From: Spirosoma sordidisoli
Lineage (GTDB): Bacteria > Bacteroidota > Bacteroidia > Cytophagales > Spirosomataceae
Direction of reading: 5' to 3'
Length of the DNA stretch: 64,000 nucleotides
Assembly (NCBI RefSeq): GCF_004138325.1
Contig: NZ_SBLB01000004.1
Span: forward strand, 372,001-436,000
This document shows, in pieces, positions 7,265 through 16,091 of this stretch. Within the stretch, counting starts at the first letter, position 1. Each line of letters begins with the position of its first letter. A program made the position numbers and the translations under genes. The notes below the pieces were generated by a model that did no database searches, was not told the DNA's origin, and saw only the letters and a program-made list of their open reading frames with translations.

Positions 7265-9766
7265 CTACCGAACCGCGATCAGCTGCCGGCGGAACCGCAT
7301 ACCTACCGTGGCAATCAGCACCATTGTGGCCGAACTGAGCGGCATCAGCACCGCAGCCACCACCGGCGACAGATGGCCCGTAGCCGCAAACGACAGCCCG
7401 ATCAGGTTGTAGAGCAACGACACGGCGAAGCTGAACCGGATCAGCCGCATGGCAAACCGGCTGTAGCGCAGAAACCGGGGCAGCGCCCGCAGCGAGCGCG
7501 CTTCCAGAATGGCGTCGCTGGCCGGGGTGAACCGAAGGGTGTCGTCGGTGACGGCAATGCCAATATCGGCCTGTTTCAGCGCCCCGGCGTCGTTGAGTCC
7601 ATCCCCAATCATCAGCACACGGTGGCCGCTGGTCTGTAGGTCGTCAATGAATCGCAGTTTGTCTTCGGGGCTGCACCCGAACCGCATGGCATCATCCGGA
7701 AACCAGGTGCGCAGGCTGGACCGGTCGGCGTTGGTATCGCCCGAGAGCAGATACATCGGCTGGTTCCGGCCCACAAACGCGGTCAGCATGTCGACCAGCC
7801 CATCGCGCAGCTGGGCGGTAAAGCGGAACCGCCCCCGGTATACCCCATCGATGCTGACATGCACAGCAGAGCCGTCGGGTGGTTCGTTTACGACGCGGTC
7901 AGCCGCTACAAAGTCGGCCCGGCCTATCTTGATCAACTCATCGTCGATCAGCGCTATGATACCCTGGCCGGTTAGTTCGGTGAAGTTATTGACGGGCATG
8001 GGCAGGCTATCGGCCAGGTACTGGCTCAGCCGACGGCTCAGCGGGTGGGCCGACTGGCTGACCACCGACCGGATCATAGCGCGCTCGATACCGGTCAGCG
8101 GTGGCTCGAACAGGTCCGTTACGGCCCCAGTCCGGCTTACGCCCTCGGGCAGAACGCTGTCGATATCGGCGGTTGGGGAGCTAACCTCGGTCAGGGTTCC
8201 GGTTTTGTCGAACACGAGGGTATCGCAACGGGTGAGCTGCTCGATTACGTCGGCATTTTTGAGGTAGAAGCCCTGCCTGCCCAGTAGCCGCAGCCCATGC
8301 CCCAGCGCAACCGGATACGAAAGCGAGAGTACGCACGGGCAGGCCACAATCAGCACTGCCGTGAAGGCATTGACGGCGGTGGTTGGCTGACCAGCCCCTA
8401 CGTACCAGTACGCTCCGATCAGGGTAGCCAGCGTCAGCACGGTCAGGGTGAAGTATTTTCCGACCGCATCGGCAAAGGTCTGCGCCCGGCTGGGCTGATC
8501 TTTCCGAAAAGCGTCGTTGTTCCAGAGCTGGGTCAGGTAACTCTGCGACACCTCCCGCACGATTTCGAGATCGATACTGCCGCCCATCTGCCGACCACCG
8601 GCGTAGAGCAGGGCACCGGGTTCTTTCCGCTCCGGTACCGACTCGCCCGTCACGAACGAATAATCGACTAGCCCGTCGCCCCAGTACAAAAGTCCATCGG
8701 CCGGAATCAGATCGCCATGCCGCACCCGAATCCGGTCGCCCTTGCGCAGATCAGCCACCGACACCGACGACTCGGTTTCTGCAGCCGGCAGCGACGTGTC
8801 GGGCTCCAGGCGCGTAACGGCCAGCGGAAAATAGGATTTGTAATCGCGCTCGAACGACAGGAAATCGTAGGTACGCTGCTGAAACCACTGGCCACAGAGC
8901 AGGAAGAAAATCAGCCCGCTCACGGAGTCGTAATAACCCGCCCCGCCTAGTGCCAGCACCTCGTAGGTACCACGGCCATAAGCCACCAGAATGCCGAGCA
9001 GGATGGGAAAGTCGATGTTGATGATGCCCCGGCGGAGGCTCTTCCAGACCGAGACAAAGTAGCCCGAACCCGAATAAAAAACGACGGGCGTCGCCAGCAG
9101 CAGGTTCAGCATACCAAACAGATGCCTGAACGACGGATCGTCGAGCCCGAAATAATCGGGAAAACTGAACAGCATGATATTACCCGCGCAGAAACCCGCC
9201 ACCGCCAGCTTATACAGCAGCGACCGGTACAACGGCTTTTGCTGCTCTTTAACCACATCGTTCAGGCTGATGAGCGGCTCGTAGCCCAGCGACGTGAGCA
9301 GCTCGGCCACCTGCCGCAGCGACAGCCGTGCCGGATCGAAAACCAGATGCACCTGTTTTTTGAGGAAGTCGACGCGGGTTTGCTGCACCCCGGGTTCGAT
9401 GCGGTACAGGTGTTCCAGCAGCCACAGGCACGACGAGCAGTGGATCGCTGGTACGTAGAACGTGACATGGGCGACCTGATCGTTGCGGAAGTCGATCAGC
9501 TGATCGGCAATAGACGGGTTGTCCAGAAAAGCCAGCCGGTCGAGGGCGGCTGCCTGACTGGATAGCCCGGGGCCCAGTATGGTAACACCCGGACTGGTAT
9601 TGAGGTCGTAGTACTGGCAGAGCTGGTGCTCGCTCAGCACCCGATAAACGGTCTGGCAGCCCGTACAGCAAAACGGTTTAGTATCAAAAACCAGGGGTCC
9701 AGCCTCCGCAGGGCAGTCGTTGCCGCAGTGGTAGCAAACCGTTCGGGAGGGAGCAGCTGTCATCAT
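7265..9766 (-). CDS. ccoI: CcoI/FixI-type copper-translocating P-type ATPase
   Basis: A P1B-type ATPase of about 833 residues in the inner membrane. The N-terminus holds a cysteine-rich metal-binding domain (CYHCGNDC ... CCTGC) typical of CcoI/FixI, then an HMA-like domain with CSSC. The channel motif is ACPCVLSLSYPVAL. The phosphorylated aspartate is in FDKTGTLTE and the hinge is MIGDGLNDAGALKQADI. CcoI-type pumps export copper for assembly of cbb3 cytochrome oxidase, but no ccoNOP genes are in this window. I prefer the ATG at 9766 (or 9763). A longer frame begins at a GTG at 9907 but runs through the intergenic regulatory region. It is divergent from the stress-protein gene and shares a palindrome with it. 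Confidence 0.9.
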   Translation of the reverse strand: MMTAAPSRTVCYHCGNDCPAEAGPLVFDTKPFCCTGCQTVYRVLSEHQLCQYYDLNTSPGVTILGPGLSSQAAALDRLAFLDNPSIADQLIDFRNDQVAHVTFYVPAIHCSSCLWLLEHLYRIEPGVQQTRVDFLKKQVHLVFDPARLSLRQVAELLTSLGYEPLISLNDVVKEQQKPLYRSLLYKLAVAGFCAGNIMLFSFPDYFGLDDPSFRHLFGMLNLLLATPVVFYSGSGYFVSVWKSLRRGIINIDFPILLGILVAYGRGTYEVLALGGAGYYDSVSGLIFFLLCGQWFQQRTYDFLSFERDYKSYFPLAVTRLEPDTSLPAAETESSVSVADLRKGDRIRVRHGDLIPADGLLYWGDGLVDYSFVTGESVPERKEPGALLYAGGRQMGGSIDLEIVREVSQSYLTQLWNNDAFRKDQPSRAQTFADAVGKYFTLTVLTLATLIGAYWYVGAGQPTTAVNAFTAVLIVACPCVLSLSYPVALGHGLRLLGRQGFYLKNADVIEQLTRCDTLVFDKTGTLTEVSSPTADIDSVLPEGVSRTGAVTDLFEPPLTGIERAMIRSVVSQSAHPLSRRLSQYLADSLPMPVNNFTELTGQGIIALIDDELIKIGRADFVAADRVVNEPPDGSAVHVSIDGVYRGRFRFTAQLRDGLVDMLTAFVGRNQPMYLLSGDTNADRSSLRTWFPDDAMRFGCSPEDKLRFIDDLQTSGHRVLMIGDGLNDAGALKQADIGIAVTDDTLRFTPASDAILEARSLRALPRFLRYSRFAMRLIRFSFAVSLLYNLIGLSFAATGHLSPVVAAVLMPLSSATMVLIATVGMRFRRQLIAVR

Positions 9767-9772
9767 AATGGC

Positions 9773-9792
9773 CAAATATTTCCCCAAAATTG
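9773..9792 (-). promoter_or_regulatory. Candidate -7 boxes of the copper ATPase gene
   Basis: Read on the minus strand, CAATTTTG (9792-9785) and AATATTTG (9780-9773) each resemble TAnnTTTG. The first would place the start of transcription near 9780, putting the palindrome at 9814-9829 about 41 bases upstream, a class II activator position. This is inference from spacing only. Confidence 0.35.
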
Positions 9793-9813
9793 CCCGGGCG
9801 TACCGGGCCGTCA

Positions 9814-9829
9814 GCTGACATAAATCAGC
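9814..9829. promoter_or_regulatory. FNR/CRP-family-like operator, site 1
   Basis: The sequence GCTGACATAAATCAGC is a near-perfect palindrome of the form TGAY-N4-ATCA, the layout recognised by FNR/CRP-family regulators. It lies between the divergent ATPase and universal-stress genes. A second site of the same form lies ahead of hemN at 10753-10768. Both stand about 44 bases upstream of a GAnTTTTG box. Confidence 0.6.
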
Positions 9830-9873
9830 CCGCAGCCTGATTCTGATAGGGCATAGCGACCGAATCGATCGGC

Positions 9874-9881
9874 GACTTTTG
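9874..9881 (+). promoter_or_regulatory. Candidate -7 box of the universal stress gene
   Basis: GACTTTTG differs from TAnnTTTG only in its first base. It lies 44 bases downstream of the palindrome at 9814-9829 and about 40 bases upstream of the start codon. The same spacing and a near-identical box recur ahead of hemN. Confidence 0.45.
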
Positions 9882-9922
9882 TGGACCGCCCTCCTGTTCT
9901 GACACACTAACTGAACTGACTC

Positions 9923-10747
9923 ATGAAAACGATTCTGGTCCCTACCGATCTGAGCCCGCTCTCTGCCCTGGCACTACCCGTTGCCATCAGTCTGGCCAAC
10001 CAATACGGCGCCGAGGTGCGGGTACTGCACTACCTCACGACCGGCCTTATTGCCCCCGAACTCAGCGGAGCCCCTATTGCGATTGGCCACTACCTCGACG
10101 AGCAGGCCGCCGAAGCCCGGCAGGCACTCGACCAGCTCTGTAGCCGCTACCAGACCGCGGAGGTACCGGTAACCCCCGTTTTAAGCCGCCACGAAGCCGG
10201 CCTGTACGGCGCCGTGGCCAGTGAGAACGCCGATCTGATCGTTGTAGCCTCGCACGGGTCCGAGGGCTGGGCCGAGTGGCTCGTGGGTTCCAATGCCGAG
10301 CATATCGTACAGGCCGTCCATAGTCCGGTGCTGGTCGTGAAGCAGGCGCACCCGGAGCTGAGTCTGAAGAAAATCCTGTTTGCCATCGACGCCGACGACC
10401 GGCTGAAAACGCAGTTCACCAACCCCCTGCCGGTGGGCAATCCGCACCTGGAATTTTTGTTCGTCACCACCCCCAACGACCCGCGCGCCCCGGAGGGCAT
10501 CCGCGACTGGATGAGCGAACTGGCCGAAGCCCGGCAGCTGACCGACTATCATCTGTCAATCATGCCGCACCACACTGCCCACGAAGGCATTATCCAGTTT
10601 GCCGAGCAGCACCAGTTCGACCTTATCGTGCTGTTTACCAACCAGCGGACGGGTTTCTGGCATTTTTTCAACGGCAGCGTAGCCGAAGATGTCGTTAACC
10701 ATGCACAGCTGCCGGTGCTGGTCGTTCCGCTTCGCGAAGACGAGTAG
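9923..10747 (+). CDS. Universal stress protein with two UspA domains
   Basis: A 274-residue cytoplasmic protein made of two tandem UspA domains. The first starts KTILVPTDLSPLSALALP and ends HSPVLVVKQ. The second starts LKKILFAIDADD and ends QLPVLVVPL. A loop of the ATP-binding type is visible in the first domain (ASHGSEGWAEWLVGSNAEHIV), although its glycines are only partly conserved. Universal stress proteins often accompany low-oxygen genes, and here the gene sits between a CcoI-type ATPase and hemN with FNR-like sites on both sides. The precise role is unknown. Confidence 0.88.
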   Translation: MKTILVPTDLSPLSALALPVAISLANQYGAEVRVLHYLTTGLIAPELSGAPIAIGHYLDEQAAEARQALDQLCSRYQTAEVPVTPVLSRHEAGLYGAVASENADLIVVASHGSEGWAEWLVGSNAEHIVQAVHSPVLVVKQAHPELSLKKILFAIDADDRLKTQFTNPLPVGNPHLEFLFVTTPNDPRAPEGIRDWMSELAEARQLTDYHLSIMPHHTAHEGIIQFAEQHQFDLIVLFTNQRTGFWHFFNGSVAEDVVNHAQLPVLVVPLREDE

Positions 10748-10752
10748 GCTGA

Positions 10753-10768
10753 GCTGATTTTTATCAGC
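10753..10768. promoter_or_regulatory. FNR/CRP-family-like operator, site 2 (hemN)
   Basis: GCTGATTTTTATCAGC has perfect 6-bp arms around TTTT and extends to 9 bp per side at 10752-10769 if the outer A/T pair is counted. It matches the TGAT-N4-ATCA core. It lies just after the stress-protein stop codon and 43 bases before GAATTTTG at 10812-10819, the same arrangement as site 1. Confidence 0.65.
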
Positions 10769-10811
10769 TGGCTGGCTAATGCTGATTAGCCCGATGCCCA
10801 TCGGCACCACC

Positions 10812-10819
10812 GAATTTTG
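10812..10819 (+). promoter_or_regulatory. Candidate -7 box of hemN
   Basis: GAATTTTG resembles TAnnTTTG with one mismatch and places the palindrome at 10753-10768 about 62-64 bases upstream of transcription start, a class I activator position. It falls inside the longer hemN reading frame, which supports the later start codon at 10860. Confidence 0.45.
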
Positions 10820-10859
10820 CGTAGCCGCACTTGCTCTCAACACCGGCGCGGCTACCCCG

Positions 10860-12227
10860 ATGACCGATTCGCTGATTGCCAGGTATAACGTAGCCGGGCC
10901 ACGCTACACCAGCTACCCAACGGTTCCGTTCTGGAACAAGGCCGCCTTCACTACCCACGACTGGCAGCAACGGCTGACTACGGCTTTTGCCAATAGCAAC
11001 TATACCGACGGCATCAGCCTGTATATCCACCTCCCCTACTGCGAAAGCCTGTGTACGTTCTGCGGCTGTAACAAACGGATTACCCGCAACCATGGCGTAG
11101 AGGAACCGTATATCGATGCGCTGCTGGCCGAGTGGGAGCTGTACTGCGACTGGTTACCCGAGCGGCCGCGTATTGCCGAGCTGCATCTGGGCGGGGGTAC
11201 GCCCAGCTTCTTTTCGCCCCATCAGCTCCGGCGGTTGCTGACGGGTATTTTCCGCTGGGCCGACCCCGTCGGCGATCCGGATTATGGCTGGGAGGGCCAC
11301 CCCAACAACACCACCGGCGAGCACCTGCAAACCCTGTATTCGTTTGGCTTCCGGCGCGTCAGTTTCGGCGTGCAGGACTACGACCCGGCGGTGCAGCGGG
11401 CCATTCATCGTCACCAGCCTTTTGCGAACGTAGAGCGGGTAACCGATCAGGCGCGCGCTATCGGGTACACCTCCATCAGTCATGATCTGGTGTTCGGCCT
11501 GCCGTTTCAGCAGCTGTCGTCTATCCAGAATACCGTGGCGCAGACCCTCCGGCTCCGGCCCGACCGCATCGCGTTTTACTCCTACGCCCACGTTCCCTGG
11601 ATCAGAGGAACCGGCCAGCGGGGCTTTCAGGACGCCGACCTGCCCGATGCCGATCAGAAACGGGCACTCTACGAAACCGGCCGCGCCCTACTCGAAGCAG
11701 GCGGCTACAGCGAAATAGGCATGGATCATTTTGCCCTACCCCACGACGCGCTCTACCAGGCCATGCAGACCGGCACCCTCCATCGTAACTTCATGGGGTA
11801 TACCACCGCCCGCACTAATGTATTGATTGGGCTGGGCGCATCGGCCATCAGCGATGTGGGTACGGCCTTCATGCAGAACGAAAAAGAGATTGGCGCCTAC
11901 CAGGATCGCATCCAGCGCGATGAACTACCCGTGCTACGAGGTCACCTCCTGACCCCGCGGGATCAGTTCATCCGGGAACAGATCCTGAATATCATGTGCC
12001 GGTTCGAGACGAGCTGGTCGGCCAACGACTGGACCGAGACGGAATGGAACGGCATTGACGGGCTGCTGGATGCGATGATGGCCGACGGTCTGCTGGATTA
12101 TGACCATACCCGCCTGCGGGTCAGGCCCGCCGGTCACCCCTTTCTGCGGAACATCTGCATGGTGTTTGACCAGTACCTGGCCGCCAGTTCCGTTTCGCAG
12201 CAGCCGCTGTTTTCACAGACGGTGTAA
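10860..12227 (+). CDS. hemN: Oxygen-independent coproporphyrinogen III oxidase
   Basis: A radical-SAM enzyme of 455 residues that decarboxylates coproporphyrinogen III to protoporphyrinogen IX without oxygen. The cluster ligands are C61, C65 and C68 of CX3CX2C followed by C70, the same spacing and almost the same numbering as E. coli HemN. N-terminal YNVAGPRYTSYPT and LHLGGGTPSFFS are family hallmarks, and the C-terminal HemN domain is present. The frame opens at 10779, but the start at 10860 gives the normal family N-terminus and leaves room for the promoter and operator. It converges with the histidine kinase gene (10-base gap). Confidence 0.95.
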   Translation: MTDSLIARYNVAGPRYTSYPTVPFWNKAAFTTHDWQQRLTTAFANSNYTDGISLYIHLPYCESLCTFCGCNKRITRNHGVEEPYIDALLAEWELYCDWLPERPRIAELHLGGGTPSFFSPHQLRRLLTGIFRWADPVGDPDYGWEGHPNNTTGEHLQTLYSFGFRRVSFGVQDYDPAVQRAIHRHQPFANVERVTDQARAIGYTSISHDLVFGLPFQQLSSIQNTVAQTLRLRPDRIAFYSYAHVPWIRGTGQRGFQDADLPDADQKRALYETGRALLEAGGYSEIGMDHFALPHDALYQAMQTGTLHRNFMGYTTARTNVLIGLGASAISDVGTAFMQNEKEIGAYQDRIQRDELPVLRGHLLTPRDQFIREQILNIMCRFETSWSANDWTETEWNGIDGLLDAMMADGLLDYDHTRLRVRPAGHPFLRNICMVFDQYLAASSVSQQPLFSQTV

Positions 12228-12237
12228 GCCCACCTGG

Positions 12238-15063
12238 TCAGCCCGGCTCCTGGTCGGTCAGGTACGTCTGCCGCATGTGGGTGGTTACGTTGATAACGGC
12301 CCGCTCAAAATTGTCGATGAGGGTTTTCAGCTCCGGCGAGGCCGGGTCTGTTACGGCCAGCTGCTCGATCTGCCGGATAGGCGCCCGCTGCGATTCGATG
12401 CCCAGATTATCGATCGATGGCTTGGTGCGGTGGGCCAGGTATTTGATCGTTTCAAAATCGCCCGACTCGTAGGCAGCTTTGATCTGAGCCGCAGCGGCCG
12501 GGGTTTCCGTGCAAAAGAGACTGATCATCTTCCGAACAAACTCGTCATTTCCCCGGCTGATTGCCTGTAGGCTCGATAAGTCATACTTATCTTCGTTCAT
12601 GGTTTCCTGCTGGTTTTGAGGGAGGTTACTATCGGCTTTGAGCCAGTTCGCCAATTTACCTATCAGGTTTTTCTCGTCAAATGGTTTTGCCAGAAAGTCG
12701 TTCATTCCGGCCTGGTAACAGGCTTCTTTCTCTTTCCGGATCGCACTGGCCGTCAGCGCAATGATGGGGAGCGATGTGCTGATGTCGCGCCGAATGATCC
12801 GGGTGGCTTCGAGGCCATCCAGCACAGGCATCTGTACATCCATCAACACCAGATCGACCGACTCGGTGCGTAGTAGCTCAATGGCTTCCAGCCCATTGGT
12901 AGCTTCGATAATGACCATGTTGTAGGGGTCGAGAATAGTAGTCACTACCAGCCGGTTCATTTCATTATCTTCTACCAGCAGAATGCGCCGGGAACTCAGC
13001 GCGCCGGTCTGGCCGATCTCCTGGCTCTGGGCTGGTTTATCGGTTTCGGTACCGATCGGCAGGGTTAGCTGCACGGTTACGGTCGTGCCTTCGTTCTTGA
13101 CGCTCCGGACGCGGATCGTACCGCCCATCAGATCGACCAGTTGCTTGGTAATACTCATCCCCAGCCCCGTTCCGCCATACCGTCGGCCAATGCTGCCGTC
13201 TTCCTGGGTAAACTTGGTAAACAGATTCCGCTGAAACTGGGGGTCCATACCAATGCCCGTATCGGCCACGGTGATCGAGATGGTCTGCATCTGGTGGTGC
13301 TGCTGGTATGTACAGTGCACGTCGACCCGCCCCCTATCGGTGAACTTAATCGCGTTGCCGATCAGGTTCAGCAGAATCTGGTTCAGCCGGTACGGGTCAC
13401 CCAGCAGCACGGGAGCAATACCGCCATCGAGCTGCAGACTCAGCCCCAGGCCTTTTTTATCGGCATTGTGCGTCATCACGTGCACCGCGCTCCGCAGCAA
13501 CTCCGCCATATCGAACCCGATTTTTTCCAGCGACAGCTGCCCGGCCTCGATTTTCGAGAAGTCGAGTATATCGTTGATGATCACCAGCAGATTACTGCCT
13601 GCCGTATTGATCATGCGGAGAAAAAACTGTTGCTGTTCGTTGAGGGGCGTTTTGGTCAGCTGTTGCCCCAGGCTCAGGATAGCGTTCATGGGCGTCCGGA
13701 TCTCGTGGCTCATGTTGGCCAGGAAGAGTTCTTTGGCCCGCGCCGAATTTTCGGCCTCCTGTTTGGCGATGCGCAGTTCCGATTCGAGCTGTTTCTGTTT
13801 GGTGATGTCGAGGTGAATACCGGTTGAGCCGATTACCTGCCCGGTTTCCGAGTACAGCGGAGCGCCACTGATCAGCCACCACATAGCTTCTCCGCCTTTG
13901 CTGGTAACGGCTACCTCATACGCATCCATCTTTCCGCTCAGGCGACTTTCGCTCTTCTCCTTCATAAACGACACATTCTGCCCCCGCAGCAGTACGTCCG
14001 TCGCAATTTCGCCAATGAGTTCGTCGGCGCGGTAGCCGCTCATGGCGCAGAAACTCTGGTTGGTATAGACGATCCGGTCGTCGAGGTCGACCTCGATAAG
14101 GCCCAGGTTTATGTTTTCGATAATGCGCTGGTATTTTTCTTTCTGCCGAAGGGCCGCATCGTCGGCGCGTTTGCGTTTGGTAATGTCGGAGTATTTCCAG
14201 AGGTGACCGGTATAGACATTGTCCAGAAAAACCGGAACGTAGTCGCGCTCCAGCACGCGGCCGTCGGCCAGAAGCAATTCCTCCCCAATAACCAGCTTCT
14301 GATCCCTGAGCAGCTGATTAACCCGCTCGACAAACGGCTCGGGTTCCGCGAAATAATGCTTGCTCTGCTCGGCCATACCCGAACAGTCCAGCCCGATCAA
14401 CTGATCCGGAGCGAGCGGCACGGAGAACATGTCGCAGAAGTGCTGATTGACGAGGACAATCGATCGGTTTTCATCTTCCAGCAAGATGCCATCCTGAAAG
14501 TTGGCGATCAGATTGGCCAGGCGGTTGAGGTTTCTGCGCAAATCCTCTTCAAGCCTTTTCTGCTCGGTCACGTCGGTGCTGATCCCCACCATCATCAACG
14601 GTTTGCCATCGGCCGAATAGCTGACAACCTGCCCCCGATCTACAATATGCCGGTACGACCCATCTTTAGCCAGCAGCCGGTAGGTCGTCTCGTGGCTTTG
14701 CCGCAGTCCCTCCTCATAAGGTCTGAGGCCGGGATCAGCCATAGCCGCCCGGTCCTGCGGATGAAGCAGGTCCATCCAGATCTGTACAGTATCCGGAAAC
14801 TCGTCGAGGCTGTAGCCCAGCATTTGCCGATAGCGGGCCGAACGGGTGATCGTCTGGGTCTGCAGGTTGAGTTCCCAAACGCCATCGGCCATACCATCCA
14901 GCATAAACGTCCAGCGTTGTTCGTTCTGGACGATTGTATCGTGCTGCTGCTGAACAAGCGCTTCCAGCCGCTGTAGTTCGCGCCGAAGCCGCTCGTTTTC
15001 CAGCATCAGCTGAGCATCGGAAGACGACGCTACAGGCCGGTCAGGAATCCGTTCACTCTCCAT
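12238..15063 (-). CDS. Hybrid sensor histidine kinase (PAS x3, HisKA, HATPase, REC, HPt)
   Basis: A protein of 941 residues without an obvious membrane segment, so probably cytoplasmic. After a coiled coil (about residues 20-55) come three PAS/PAC domains (about 60-180, 190-305, 315-430). The HisKA phospho-acceptor is H453 in NMSHEIRTPMNA. The ATPase domain shows NLIGNAIKFTD and GGTGLGMSI. The receiver aspartate is D742 in LMDVQMPVLDG. A C-terminal HPt domain has H878 in LAHRTKPSIDNLG. All phosphorelay residues are present, so this is a complete multistep relay lacking only its output regulator. A frame extension begins at a TTG at 15108, but the ATG at 15063 is preferred. No partner response regulator is adjacent. 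Confidence 0.92.
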   Translation of the reverse strand: MESERIPDRPVASSSDAQLMLENERLRRELQRLEALVQQQHDTIVQNEQRWTFMLDGMADGVWELNLQTQTITRSARYRQMLGYSLDEFPDTVQIWMDLLHPQDRAAMADPGLRPYEEGLRQSHETTYRLLAKDGSYRHIVDRGQVVSYSADGKPLMMVGISTDVTEQKRLEEDLRRNLNRLANLIANFQDGILLEDENRSIVLVNQHFCDMFSVPLAPDQLIGLDCSGMAEQSKHYFAEPEPFVERVNQLLRDQKLVIGEELLLADGRVLERDYVPVFLDNVYTGHLWKYSDITKRKRADDAALRQKEKYQRIIENINLGLIEVDLDDRIVYTNQSFCAMSGYRADELIGEIATDVLLRGQNVSFMKEKSESRLSGKMDAYEVAVTSKGGEAMWWLISGAPLYSETGQVIGSTGIHLDITKQKQLESELRIAKQEAENSARAKELFLANMSHEIRTPMNAILSLGQQLTKTPLNEQQQFFLRMINTAGSNLLVIINDILDFSKIEAGQLSLEKIGFDMAELLRSAVHVMTHNADKKGLGLSLQLDGGIAPVLLGDPYRLNQILLNLIGNAIKFTDRGRVDVHCTYQQHHQMQTISITVADTGIGMDPQFQRNLFTKFTQEDGSIGRRYGGTGLGMSITKQLVDLMGGTIRVRSVKNEGTTVTVQLTLPIGTETDKPAQSQEIGQTGALSSRRILLVEDNEMNRLVVTTILDPYNMVIIEATNGLEAIELLRTESVDLVLMDVQMPVLDGLEATRIIRRDISTSLPIIALTASAIRKEKEACYQAGMNDFLAKPFDEKNLIGKLANWLKADSNLPQNQQETMNEDKYDLSSLQAISRGNDEFVRKMISLFCTETPAAAAQIKAAYESGDFETIKYLAHRTKPSIDNLGIESQRAPIRQIEQLAVTDPASPELKTLIDNFERAVINVTTHMRQTYLTDQEPG

Positions 15064-15678
15064 GTCAGGTTCATTTTTGCCAGTCACGGTACTGGTTGGC
15101 TCAATCAATCAAGTATCATAATGAGATTAGAAAGGAATTCTTGAATTAGGCCACAAATTTTATTCACTTTTTAATGAAGCGCAATTTGACACCGCCTTAA
15201 AGTAAACTAATTATCTTTTTTTCTTAAAACTAAGTTTATTATTTTCATTTATTAATACATATATATAACCATATTTATCAAGTAGCTACCAAAACACAAC
15301 AGGTGTAGCGATGGGCTGAAGTTAACCAACGGATTTTGGCTACGGGATTCAGAACGCCAGCCAGCCGGTTCTGCTGCATAGATCCGGTAAGGATTGCTGT
15401 GGCGTAGTCGGACCACAATGGCCTGGTCCTTGCGTATTTTGTATGGATGGTTGTTGCTGACGCGTAGGAGACGCAAGGGGTTGCGTCTCTACACATCCGG
15501 CCGATCGCTACCATGTAGAGACGCAACCGCGACGGCGGCCCGGCCATTGCGTCTCCTGTCCGAATGGTTTGTTACTGTCGACTACGCGTCCCGGACTACG
15601 CGTCGCGGACTGCGCGTCCCGGACTGCGCGTCGCGGTGCGGACACGGACCGTGATGAGGCCGCCGGGCAGTTGCGTTT
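15064..15678. repeat. AT-rich upstream region followed by palindromic repeat locus B
   Basis: About 15120-15300 is AT-rich and probably holds the promoter of the kinase gene, though I find no confident box. From about 15400 the repeat family begins: GCGTAGTCGGACCAC (15402-15416), hairpins of GAGACGCAA/TTGCGTCTC (15468-15476 with 15481-15489, and 15517-15525 region with 15547-15555), and a tandem array at 15580-15635. Small overlapping ORFs here are repeat-derived. Confidence 0.75.
15580..15635. repeat. Tandem 14-bp repeat, four copies
   Basis: Four head-to-tail copies of GACTRCGCGTCSCG, alternating CCCG and GCGG-type ends, so that a 28-bp period is also present. The unit contains the GACTACGCGTCCC module of the larger palindromes in loci A and C. 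Confidence 0.85.
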
Positions 15679-16065
15679 TTACGGGGTGTTGAGGTAGGTC
15701 AGTTTCTGACTCCAGACCAGGGCGATCTGGGTGGCCCGCTGCCGGACCAGTTCGGCGGTTTCGCCGGTAAATTGCTCGGTCAGGGTTGCCGAAAATAACG
15801 TCAGCCAGCGCTCGAAATGCTCGACACGCAGGGGGTGTTTCTGGTTCACAATCAGGTGTGGCCGAAACGGGTGACCGTCATAGGCGCCGTTACCCAGAAT
15901 GATCGACTCCCAGAACGCATACATTTTAGGCAGGTGGCTGGCCCAATCGACCTGGGCCACGTCGGTAAAAACGGGCCCGATCAGCGGGTCGGCCTGTACT
16001 TTTTCGTAGAACGAATCGACCAGCAGACGTACCGCTTCGGGCGAGTCGAGAGTTTGTTGAGTCAT
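15679..16065 (-). CDS. Group III truncated haemoglobin
   Basis: A 128-residue globin of the truncated group III type. Visible features are the SFYEKVQADPLIGPVF helix, WASHLPKMYAFWESIILG with conserved aromatic residues, and the proximal-histidine region around HPLRVEHFERWLTLF. Such proteins bind oxygen or nitric oxide, and roles in nitrosative stress or microaerobic respiration have been proposed. The stop lies 26 bases from no other gene but the start is just 26 bases downstream of the ArsC-like gene, so the two probably form one transcript. The family call is firm, the physiological role open. Confidence 0.9.
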   Translation of the reverse strand: MTQQTLDSPEAVRLLVDSFYEKVQADPLIGPVFTDVAQVDWASHLPKMYAFWESIILGNGAYDGHPFRPHLIVNQKHPLRVEHFERWLTLFSATLTEQFTGETAELVRQRATQIALVWSQKLTYLNTP

Positions 16066-16091
16066 GACAGAGGGGTATACAGCGCGTTGAC

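Noticed and set aside
9767..9907. GTG-started 47-residue extension of the copper ATPase
   Set aside because: It runs over the FNR-like palindrome and promoter region and lacks any conserved sequence; the ATG pair at 9763-9766 fits the family N-terminus.
15252..15654. Three overlapping small ORFs in the kinase-haemoglobin gap
   Set aside because: They lie in AT-rich leader and palindromic repeat sequence and have no recognisable content.
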